NCBI GenBank assembly: GCA_964458125.1
Contig: CAYWHE010000080.1
Location: forward strand, 1 to 16,113
Length of the DNA stretch: 16,113 bases
Direction: 5' to 3'
From: CAYWHE01 sp964458125
Lineage (GTDB): Bacteria > Bacteroidota > Bacteroidia > AKYH767-A > OLB10
In this document: positions 1-6,719 of the stretch, piece after piece
Layout of the letters: each line of letters begins with the position of its first letter
How positions within the stretch are numbered: position 1 is the first letter of the stretch
Translations under genes and position numbers: made by a program
Notes under the pieces: model-generated
Databases searched by the model: none
The model's input: the letters and a program-made list of their open reading frames with translations, nothing else
Told to the model about the DNA's origin: nothing

Positions 1-136
1 GAAGCAGTTCCAGGGAGGCTTCTCCATTGGCATAATTAACGGAAGCGCTCACCACTCCATCCGGTATCTGAAGCATGTTTTGCATATGGACGGCACAGGC
101 CGCACGGGACATTTTCAACACCGGCAGGGATTTTTT
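1..136 (-). CDS. Second HMA domain of the same P1B-type metal ATPase (partial, runs off the left edge)
   Basis: In the frame -1 to the preceding ORF, residues after KKK read SLPVLKMSRAACAVHMQN, then a GVVSASVNYANGEASLEL stretch. This is the classic M-x-C-x-x-C helix followed by the GVxxAxVNxAxxxAxV strand of copper ATPase HMA domains. The first cysteine of CxxC is an arginine (CGT where TGT would give Cys); the second cysteine is kept. The open frame begins after a TAA at 137-139. The only ATG near its start (112) lies inside the domain, so it is unlikely to be an independent gene. The ATPase core would lie to the left of the window and cannot be seen. A different HMA-containing protein is possible. 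Confidence 0.55.
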
Positions 137-360
137 TTAGGCGGAACCTCAAAACCCAATGCCCCGAGTTGCCGGATTACAGTATTAAGCAGGGAAGGCC
201 ACCCGGACCTTTCCGGTACAAACACTTTGTTTTTATAATCCTCGCGATGTGGGCCTGGTCCGTTCCGCCTATCCAGGGCCCTTTCAATTTTAACGGCATC
301 CTCTTCATTGCCGAGGATTTTAACCGGGAGTGGAATGGTTGATTGAACCTGGGATTTCAT
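115..360 (-). CDS. Degenerate N-terminal HMA-like domain of a heavy-metal (copper-type) P1B ATPase, cut short by a frameshift
   Basis: This 81-residue frame reads as a ferredoxin-like heavy-metal-associated (HMA) domain. A beta strand (LPVKIL, residues 11-16) leads into a helix (about 18-30), then two strands, then a helix and final strand ending in GALGFEVPPKK. That ending matches the ..AVxxxGYxV.. close of HMA domains in CopA-like ATPases. The metal-binding CxxC is absent: the loop reads GNEEDAVKIERAL. At residues 75-77 the message runs through eight A's and the frame stops five codons later. A second, clearer HMA domain begins at once in the -1 frame, so this is probably the first part of one broken or recoded gene. 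The start is the first ATG after an in-frame stop, with no clear Shine-Dalgarno sequence. The HMA assignment rests on fold pattern and context, so it is moderately sure. Confidence 0.5.
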   Translation of the reverse strand: MKSQVQSTIPLPVKILGNEEDAVKIERALDRRNGPGPHREDYKNKVFVPERSGWPSLLNTVIRQLGALGFEVPPKKNPCRC

Positions 361-473
361 ACCCCAAAGGACGGTTTAATATTTATATCCTCCATAAAGC
401 TGATGGTTAACCTGGAAAATTTTTTTACCTTTTCTCACCTCCCCTCCGACAAAACAATTTACAAATTTTTTTA

Positions 474-481
474 TAACTTTG
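474..481 (+). promoter_or_regulatory. Candidate Bacteroidota -7 box (TAACTTTG) for the TfoX-like gene
   Basis: TAACTTTG matches the Bacteroidota consensus TAnnTTTG exactly and ends 4 nt before the ATG at 486. Transcription would then begin at or within a few bases of the start codon, giving a leaderless or near-leaderless mRNA. No convincing -33 TTTG is seen; the upstream stretch is only A/T-rich. The box could be fortuitous. Confidence 0.35.
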
Positions 482-485
482 ATTT

Positions 486-836
486 ATGGCATACGATGAA
501 AAATTGGCCGGCCGGGTACGGGAACTGCTGGCCCGGAAAACAGAGGCTGAAGAAAAGAAAATGTTTGGCGGCCTGGTCTTTATGGTCAATAATAAAATGT
601 GTGTGGGTATAATCGGGGATGAGCTGATGTGCCGGCTGGATCCCATTTTTCACGGACAAGCGGTGGAATTACCAGGGTGCCGGAACATGGATTTTACAGG
701 CCGTCCAATGGCAGGCTATGTCATTATCGATCCCTACGGAATGAGTAGCCGGAAGGAGCTTGGCTTCTGGATCGACAAGGCGCTGGAATATAACCCTATG
801 GCCAAATCATCCGTTAAAAAGGCAAAGAAAAAATAA
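486..836 (+). CDS. TfoX/Sxy N-terminal domain family protein
   Basis: This 116-residue protein consists almost entirely of a TfoX N-terminal domain (PF04993 type). Diagnostic stretches are the start MAYDEKLAGRVRELL, the EKKMFGGLVFMVNNKMCVG segment (about residues 23-41), DELMCRLDP (about 45-53), and the MDFTGRPMAGYVII block (about 68-81), which is the family hallmark. A WIDKALEY helix and a lysine-rich tail (SSVKKAKKK) follow. In gamma-proteobacteria TfoX/Sxy regulates competence with CRP, but those proteins carry an extra C-terminal domain that is missing here. Stand-alone N-domain proteins are common in Bacteroidota and their role is not established. The gene is followed within 6-24 bp by a small ORF on the same strand. 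The first ATG gives the expected family N-terminus. Confidence 0.85.
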   Translation: MAYDEKLAGRVRELLARKTEAEEKKMFGGLVFMVNNKMCVGIIGDELMCRLDPIFHGQAVELPGCRNMDFTGRPMAGYVIIDPYGMSSRKELGFWIDKALEYNPMAKSSVKKAKKK

Positions 837-859
837 ACGGGTATGCAGAAAAAAAAAGC

Positions 860-1054
860 ATGCTGCAGGGATCTTTCCGGACCGTGGATGAATTCCTCGA
901 GTACCTGACGCATCAGGAAAGAAAGATCGTGGTTGCCCTACGGAGACTTGTGAAATGGACGACCTGCAACCTGACAAAAAATCCGGTTCCAGGTTCTGAA
1001 GAATTCCGGAAAAGCTACTCGCGGACGAACCGGGTGACCATAAAATTATCATGA
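860..1054 (+). pseudogene. Short DUF1801-like ORF, probably truncated
   Basis: The 64-residue frame begins with FRTVDEFLEYLTHQERKIVVALRRLV. This resembles the N-terminal helix pair of DUF1801 proteins (typically T-V-D-E-Y/F-L...ALRxLI, followed by a YGMPxF/YNVPFY core). The core and the rest of the roughly 120-residue domain are missing: after the first helices the sequence drifts and stops. The ORF overlaps the 3' end of the convergent M43 protease by 40 bp, consistent with truncation against that gene. An upstream ATG at 843 lies six bases after the TfoX stop and would join this frame if the A9 run at 849-857 held ten A's. That suggests a homopolymer indel. The family call is tentative, and a small real gene cannot be excluded. 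Confidence 0.35.
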
Positions 1055-4026
1055 CTTTTCGCTACGATCAGGTACAATCCCTGTGTAAGAAAACCGATAT
1101 CCGCCTCACCGGAGAAAGTACCTTCCCGGTTATATATCTTTTTCTCCAGCAACTTTTCACCCAACAAAGAATAAATGGTAACCGTTACCTCTCCGGCATC
1201 CTGTTCCAGGTTATAATGAAGGGTTTCCCTGGCAGGATTCGGATAAACGGTGAATGTTGCGGAGGATGAACCAGCTGCAGGACGAAGTGCACTTGTACCG
1301 GTGGAGATTACGCCCCAGTTAGAAAAATTGCCGGTAGCACATTTCGCCCGGACCTTGACATCATAACCGGTGTTGGAAAACAGACCCGTAAGCGCATAAT
1401 TATAAACGCCATCGGCATCATAGGGTATGTTTATGGAAGATGACCAGCCGCCGCCACCGGTATACCGGTACTGTAACTGGTATCCCTGGAGTCCGCAGGA
1501 GGAATTATACCACTCCAGGTAAATGGTGTTATAAGTTATCCCGGTATCATACATGGCAATCGCTCCGTTACAATCCATCATGGTTACTTCAACCGGACGT
1601 GATGCTGCCAGGCAGGGGCCATTGGTGATGGTAACACTGAAGAGACCGGGTCCGAAAACGGCAATGGATTTGGACGTGGCACCTGTGTTCCACAGGTAGG
1701 AACCGCCCTGCTCATTGGCCGTCAGGGTGACCGGAAGCGTTCCTCCCGGGCAATAGGTTTGCGTTGGGGTGGCCTCAATGGTTGCCTGGCAATCGGAGAA
1801 CCGGACAATCCAGAAATCATCCTGACCCTGACCGCCGGAAACATCATGGTCGTTTGAAAGCGTATAGCCGGCAAGTACATAACTCCCGTCTGATCCCTGC
1901 CCGCAGGAATAAGCATAATCGTTTCCGGTACCTCCAAAACATTTCTGCCACTGAAACACACCATTTTCCGTGAGTTTCGTAACCCAGTAGTCATACCCGC
2001 CATGATTTCCCGAGACATTCATATTGTTTGAACTGGTGTGTCCTCCGACCAGGTATCCCCCGTCTTTGGCCTGGATAATATCATAGGCATAATCGTAGGT
2101 GCTGCCTCCCAAAGCTATCTGCCAGTTTAAAGTGCCTGCAGAAGAAATTTTCATCACCCAGAAATCCTGGAACCCGTGTGTTCCGGAAACATCGTAGTTG
2201 TTGGAGTTGCTGTTTCCTGCAAGGATGTAACCGCCATCTTTGGTTTGTTTCACACTATAAGCGTTATCCTGAAGGCTCCCTCCATAGCAGTTTTTCCAAA
2301 CGACAGATCCAGATGAGGAAAGTTTTACGACCCAGAAATCTCCGGCACCCCCATGATAACCGGTTACCTGGCCTCCGCCCGAGGTCGCATACCCGGCAAC
2401 AATAAAGGTACCGTTGGTCGATTGAACAATCGAATTCGCGTATTCATTCCCGGGCCCTCCAAGACTTTTTGTCCATACGGTATCTCCGGAAGCATTGAGC
2501 CGGACGACCCAGAAATCCATCCCCCCATGATTTCCGGAAACGTCGGCATCATTGGAGTTGGAATAGCCGGCCAGGGCATACCCGCTGTCGGAAGTCTGAA
2601 TGATGCATTGGGCATAATCCTGCAAAGCGCCTCCCAGGCATTTTTGCCATTCGAGCGTGCCCGTTGGTGAAAGTTTGGTGATCCAGCAATCGTAGCTGCT
2701 GTGATATCCCATGACATCCCCGTTATTGGATAAGGTATTTCCTGCAATCATATACCCGCCATCAAACGTCTGACATACAGCATAGGCCACGTCATTATTG
2801 CTGCCCCCCAGGCATTTCTGCCATTGGATGGCTCCGTTGGCAGTAAGCTTGACAACCCAGAAATCGATGGACCCGTGATTTCCGGAAACATCGCCATTAT
2901 TTGACCAGGTATATCCGGCAGTGATGTACCCGCCATCGGAGGTTGGTTTGATGGTGTTGGCCCGCTCCACACTATTGCCACCCAGGCTGCGTTGCCACCG
3001 GATATTCGGATTGGTATCCAGCGCAGCGAGGATCCCGGGTGAGCTCAGTATGGGTAAGCGCACGCCGGTTTTTAACGTGCTTCTCATTCTGCTTTTCTGG
3101 CCGGTGGTAAACAGGTTCAGGATGGTATCATGCGAGTAATCCATGTAGTTCATATACATGGCACCAGGGTTTGACGAGGTACACGAATCCGCGAGCGGAA
3201 AGGTCGGGCAACAACTATTGGGCCCGCTCTGGTTTGGCGTATCATTCACCTGGTCGGTTCCTGAACAAAGTCCGTTATCATCACCCCAGATATGCCTCAG
3301 GTTGAGCCAGTGGGCGACTTCATGGGTGGCCGTCCGGCCTTTGTCGTAAGGGGCAACCACCGTTCCGGTTGCTCCAAAACTTTTCGTAGAGATGACCACG
3401 CCATCCGTGCTGTCAGGTCCGCCACTGGGGAATTGGGAATATCCGAGCCATCCGGGGTTAATGGAACCTACCCATATATTCAGGTATTTGTTTTTCGGCC
3501 AGGCATCATCGCCACCGCGTATACTGAGCTTGATATCATTTTTCTTGGTGTTAAAATACTGCACAACCGTTTGTTTCCGGATAATACCGGCGGTGGGGTT
3601 GGAATCCGGATCCTGACTGGCCAGCTTAAATTCAATCTGTGGGTCTGCTGCAAAGGGCAGAAAAGCCGCAGGGGTTTTGGACTTGTCTGCATTTTTTCTC
3701 CTGAAATCCAGGTTCAGCACATCAATTTGTGATTTGATCTGTTCATCACTGATGTTTCCTGAAGAGTCCGCCTGATTCCAAAGTACATGAACCACAACCG
3801 GAATTTTAAGGATGTCAACTGCCGTAACCAATTCCTCCTGGTGGTCGCGCAGCCAGGCCTGAACCTGTTGTTCAAGCTGTTCCATGCCCTCCATAATACC
3901 GGGGTTTGACTGCTTCAACTCCTCCAGGTGTTCCATGGTTTCGCAACGGATAATCTCGGGTTTGTGTTGGGAATAGGCCGGCAGCCGGAACATGAAGGGA
4001 ACCAGAATCAGTAAAATTTTTTTCAT
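1015..4026 (-). CDS. Secreted M43-family zinc metalloprotease with seven-repeat propeller, Fn3-like domain and T9SS sorting domain
   Basis: A 1003-residue multidomain exoprotein. Residues 1-20 are a signal peptide (MKKILLILVPF...AYSQ). Residues 25-75 look like a pro-region with a lone Cys28 (RCETMEHLEELK). The catalytic domain (about 75-320) has the zinc motif HEVAHWLNLRH (H235, E236, H239, H245) and a Met-turn MNYMDY (M295), typical of M43/pappalysin metzincins. Seven tandem repeats (about 343-745) start at W344, 402, 460, 518, 577, 635 and 693. Their pattern is WQKxLGG...DGGYxxAGxTxSNxxDVSGxHGxxDFWVxKL, and seven 58-residue units suggest a seven-bladed beta-propeller. A PKD/Ig-like segment (745-818), a fibronectin-III-like domain (820-915) and a C-terminal T9SS type A domain (FTVYPNPARE...GLYLIVAKS, 924-1003) follow. 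It is probably exported through T9SS and released or surface-anchored. A 56-nt leader follows the predicted promoter; no Shine-Dalgarno is seen. Confidence 0.92.
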   Translation of the reverse strand: MKKILLILVPFMFRLPAYSQHKPEIIRCETMEHLEELKQSNPGIMEGMEQLEQQVQAWLRDHQEELVTAVDILKIPVVVHVLWNQADSSGNISDEQIKSQIDVLNLDFRRKNADKSKTPAAFLPFAADPQIEFKLASQDPDSNPTAGIIRKQTVVQYFNTKKNDIKLSIRGGDDAWPKNKYLNIWVGSINPGWLGYSQFPSGGPDSTDGVVISTKSFGATGTVVAPYDKGRTATHEVAHWLNLRHIWGDDNGLCSGTDQVNDTPNQSGPNSCCPTFPLADSCTSSNPGAMYMNYMDYSHDTILNLFTTGQKSRMRSTLKTGVRLPILSSPGILAALDTNPNIRWQRSLGGNSVERANTIKPTSDGGYITAGYTWSNNGDVSGNHGSIDFWVVKLTANGAIQWQKCLGGSNNDVAYAVCQTFDGGYMIAGNTLSNNGDVMGYHSSYDCWITKLSPTGTLEWQKCLGGALQDYAQCIIQTSDSGYALAGYSNSNDADVSGNHGGMDFWVVRLNASGDTVWTKSLGGPGNEYANSIVQSTNGTFIVAGYATSGGGQVTGYHGGAGDFWVVKLSSSGSVVWKNCYGGSLQDNAYSVKQTKDGGYILAGNSNSNNYDVSGTHGFQDFWVMKISSAGTLNWQIALGGSTYDYAYDIIQAKDGGYLVGGHTSSNNMNVSGNHGGYDYWVTKLTENGVFQWQKCFGGTGNDYAYSCGQGSDGSYVLAGYTLSNDHDVSGGQGQDDFWIVRFSDCQATIEATPTQTYCPGGTLPVTLTANEQGGSYLWNTGATSKSIAVFGPGLFSVTITNGPCLAASRPVEVTMMDCNGAIAMYDTGITYNTIYLEWYNSSCGLQGYQLQYRYTGGGGWSSSINIPYDADGVYNYALTGLFSNTGYDVKVRAKCATGNFSNWGVISTGTSALRPAAGSSSATFTVYPNPARETLHYNLEQDAGEVTVTIYSLLGEKLLEKKIYNREGTFSGEADIGFLTQGLYLIVAKSHDNFMVTRFVRE
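1792..2997 (-). repeat. Seven tandem ~174-bp coding repeats (propeller blades)
   Basis: Within the M43 protease gene the spacing between equivalent Trp codons is 58, 58, 58, 59, 58 and 58 residues, so the DNA period is about 174 bp. Every unit retains GG, DGGY-type, SN-x-x-D-V and DFWV/DYWV positions, but the units have diverged at many other positions. This indicates an old duplication series rather than a recent expansion. The repeats are protein-coding, not CRISPR. Confidence 0.85.
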
Positions 4027-4493
4027 GGTTGGTGGATTTAAAAAAATTTACAGCCAGGTAAAAAACTGCACCTGCGAGAATACAAGTACGAAGATAAGAA
4101 TTTTTTGAACCCGTGCAATTTTTGTTTCCTTTGCTACAGGAAGGTTATGGCAGGATACCTGGTACTTTCTCTTGGAACTGCTGATGAAGAGGGGTTTCCA
4201 AAAACCAAGAACGGAAAGCCCGGCTGTTGTTTACAACCGATGTTTTTGCCGGGATACATGACGGGCGTATACGTCTTTGCACAACCCGGAATAAAATACA
4301 AATAGGAAATTCAAACGGAGACCGTCATTACTCTCGATAATGGTAAAAAACAGTTGAAACTGGAATATGTCGTTGCGGGTTTAACGGGAATGCACATACC
4401 GGATACAATAATTTCCTGTCTGTTACTGTCGGTTTTGCAGGAAGAAAAAATTGGCGGAAGGTGCTAAGACCCTGTTGTTGGATCACCTGGCAG
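4027..4493. other. 467-bp stretch without a convincing gene
   Basis: Apart from the protease promoter (4089-4118), this region has no gene I can support. On the plus strand, one frame from an ATG at 4105 stays open to TAA at 4465-4467 except for a single TAG at 4303-4305. The second half (ITLDNGKKQLKLEYVVAGL) looks protein-like but matches no family I recognise. It may be a decayed gene or chance. Confidence 0.4.
4089..4118 (-). promoter_or_regulatory. Candidate promoter for the M43 protease gene
   Basis: On the minus strand a TTG (4116-4118) is followed, 19 nt later, by TATCTTCG (4089-4096). The latter is one base from the TAnnTTTG -7 consensus of Bacteroidota. The spacing fits the usual 17-23 nt. 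The start site would fall near 4083, leaving a leader of about 56 nt before the ATG at 4026. Confidence 0.45.
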
Positions 4494-6602
4494 TCATGCG
4501 CCTTCAAAGAACAACTCGACCCGTGTTCCGGAGGGATTATTTTCTGAGTCATGGAGATCTGTGATGATAAATGAATTCGGTATGTTTTGCTTCTGATTCA
4601 ACAATTCCATGCGGGCTGTTGTGATATCCATTCCCTTTGATCCTGACGAGCCCGGCTGCCGTTGCCGGATTGCCGTAGCCATTTCCCTCCCGACACCATT
4701 GTCTTCAATGATACATTTAAGCCGGTCCTTATCCTTCTGCAGAATAATTTTAATTTTCCCTCTTGATTCCCTGTGTTGGAGTCCGTGCCAGATAGCGTTT
4801 TCGATAAACGGTTGAAGAATCATGGTCGGGACCTTTTCCGCCTCCCGGTCTATGGCGTCATCAATGACTATTTCATAATCAAATCCATGATCGTTGCGAA
4901 GTGATTCCAGCTGCATGTAATATTCCAGCATGGTTAATTCGTCTTCAAGCGTTACCTTTTCCTTCTCGGAATGGTTCAGAATCATGCGCATCAGAAGGGC
5001 AAACTTCTGCAGGTAATCAACAGCGTTATTCCGGTCATTTTTCAGAATGTAGCGCTGCACAGCATTCAGGCAATTGAATATAAAATGAGGGTTAATCTGC
5101 GCCCTCAGCGCTTTCATTTCATATTCCGCCATGCTTGACGTATACTCCGACTCCTTATGACGCGTTTGGGCATCCCGGCTTCGTTTGTAAAAACGGAAGC
5201 TGATCAGGGAGGACAGCACTATGACCAGGGCAAGCCCTGCCATTGCATTCCTGAGGATGACCTGGTTTTTCAGATTCGCCCTGGAAACCGTTTCGCTTTT
5301 TTGTTGTATGGTTTTTAGCGAGTCCTCCCTTTTCAGGAAAGCATGATTTAATTCAGAAACGGCCATTTTCCGGGTTAATTCCTCACCATTCAGGCTGTCG
5401 GCATATATGCGATACTGTTGATAATGATGCAGAAAGGATTTGTAATCTCCACGGGTACTGTCCAGTCGGGCGATCAGATGATGTCCGGTTTTAATTAGTT
5501 CTTTGGAGCCGATGGACTTTCCGAGTTCAAGGCCCCGATTCAGGTATTCCGAGGACAGACTGAATTTCTTTTGTGCAAGCAGGACCTCCCCGATATCCAA
5601 AGCTGAAAACCCGGTATTTTTTTTATCTCCGATGTCCTGATTAATTTTTAGGGAAATATAGTAATGACGAAGAGCCTCCTCCGGTTTGTCCAGGTGCCTG
5701 TAAACATCACCGATCTTATTGTGAACGCCCGAAACGCCCCGTGTATCATGAATTTCCTGCATAAGGGACAGTGCACGTTCCAGGTAATTCAATGCTGAAG
5801 TATAATTACGCTGATCCAGGTAAACGGTTCCTATGCTGGTGAGGCTGGATGCAATTCCTTTTTTATCACCCAGACTGTTCCGGATGTTCAGGGAGGCCAG
5901 GTGGTATTTTAAGGCTTCACTATCGTTATCCAGTCTTGAATAAACGGAACCGATATTTTTATAGTTGATGGCCTCCCATGAACGGTTTCCGGTTTTCCTG
6001 TTGATCTCCAGTGCGGCAAAATAATTTTGAATCGCCTCGAGGTAATTTCCCTGGTCCATTTGGATAAGCCCGATATTGTTATAGCATCCGGCAAGCCCTT
6101 TTTCATCCCGGGATTCCTTCCGTAATTCCATACATTTACGGTGACTGAGCAGGGCCTCCTCATACCGGCCCTGGTAACCGAAAATAAGCCCTGTTTCATT
6201 ATAGGTATTGGACAGGGAGTTTTTAATGGCGGCAAAGTCTCCGTTTGATTTTTGGAGCAGGCTCAGGTATTGAGACCGGGCTTCCAGGATGCGCTCGAGT
6301 GCATGATTATAATCTCCGGTATTTTTCAAGGCCATTCCACCGGCCAGAAGGGCATCTGCAAGGCCCTTTTTGTCATGGGCGCCCCTGGCCAACCCCATGG
6401 CCTGCTGTGCCAGTTTCAAGGCGGTGTCGGGATTGTTATTGCGGTATTCAGCCGACAGTTCATTCAGTGCGCCGACCAGTCGGACCGTGTCGGATTGGTG
6501 AAGAAGCAGTATCCTCTTCAGGGAGTCGATCCGGCCGGAAGATGCAACGGAAAACCGAAGCCCAATAGCCAGCAAAAGAATGACGGATGTCGGTATTTTC
6601 AT
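4494..6602 (-). CDS. TPR-sensor histidine kinase of the LytS/YehU type (downstream copy)
   Basis: A 702-residue membrane kinase. From the ATG at 6602 it has a clean signal peptide (MKIPTSVILLLAIGLRF). The longer reading from TTG at 6629 would put polar residues in front, so I prefer 6602, which also has an AGGAT-like sequence upstream. At least six TPR units span about residues 45-400 (e.g. NNIGLIQMDQGNYLEAIQNY), predicted to lie in the periplasm. A coiled stretch (about 415-445) and one membrane helix (about 452-471) follow. The His_kinase domain (PF06580) has the phosphoacceptor in QINPHFIFN (H506). Its HATPase has QPFIENAIWHG (N602), EDNGVG (D634) and a final GTRVELFF. Such kinases usually signal to LytTR response regulators, but none is in view. 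It lies 117 bp downstream of a paralog on the same strand. Confidence 0.9.
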   Translation of the reverse strand: MKIPTSVILLLAIGLRFSVASSGRIDSLKRILLLHQSDTVRLVGALNELSAEYRNNNPDTALKLAQQAMGLARGAHDKKGLADALLAGGMALKNTGDYNHALERILEARSQYLSLLQKSNGDFAAIKNSLSNTYNETGLIFGYQGRYEEALLSHRKCMELRKESRDEKGLAGCYNNIGLIQMDQGNYLEAIQNYFAALEINRKTGNRSWEAINYKNIGSVYSRLDNDSEALKYHLASLNIRNSLGDKKGIASSLTSIGTVYLDQRNYTSALNYLERALSLMQEIHDTRGVSGVHNKIGDVYRHLDKPEEALRHYYISLKINQDIGDKKNTGFSALDIGEVLLAQKKFSLSSEYLNRGLELGKSIGSKELIKTGHHLIARLDSTRGDYKSFLHHYQQYRIYADSLNGEELTRKMAVSELNHAFLKREDSLKTIQQKSETVSRANLKNQVILRNAMAGLALVIVLSSLISFRFYKRSRDAQTRHKESEYTSSMAEYEMKALRAQINPHFIFNCLNAVQRYILKNDRNNAVDYLQKFALLMRMILNHSEKEKVTLEDELTMLEYYMQLESLRNDHGFDYEIVIDDAIDREAEKVPTMILQPFIENAIWHGLQHRESRGKIKIILQKDKDRLKCIIEDNGVGREMATAIRQRQPGSSGSKGMDITTARMELLNQKQNIPNSFIITDLHDSENNPSGTRVELFFEGA

Positions 6603-6719
6603 ATTCGCAGATCCTGCTGCCCGGATCAATCTGTAACAGTAAGCATATACTAATAAGTCAGATGTGCCCGGTTCCCTTACAGAACAGAAAGGGATTTGCG
6701 AATCGGGAAGTCCAGGTCA

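Noticed and set aside
2353..2747. Open frames of 105 and 127 residues across the propeller repeats
   Set aside because: They are alternative frames of the M43 protease repeats, kept open by repeat composition; no domain or start context.
1792..2997. Regularly spaced repeats that could suggest a CRISPR array
   Set aside because: The period is 174 bp, the units are diverged, and they encode in-frame protein repeats of one gene.
6603..6629. TTG start extending the downstream kinase by nine residues
   Set aside because: It would put polar residues before the signal peptide; the ATG at 6602 gives a normal signal sequence.
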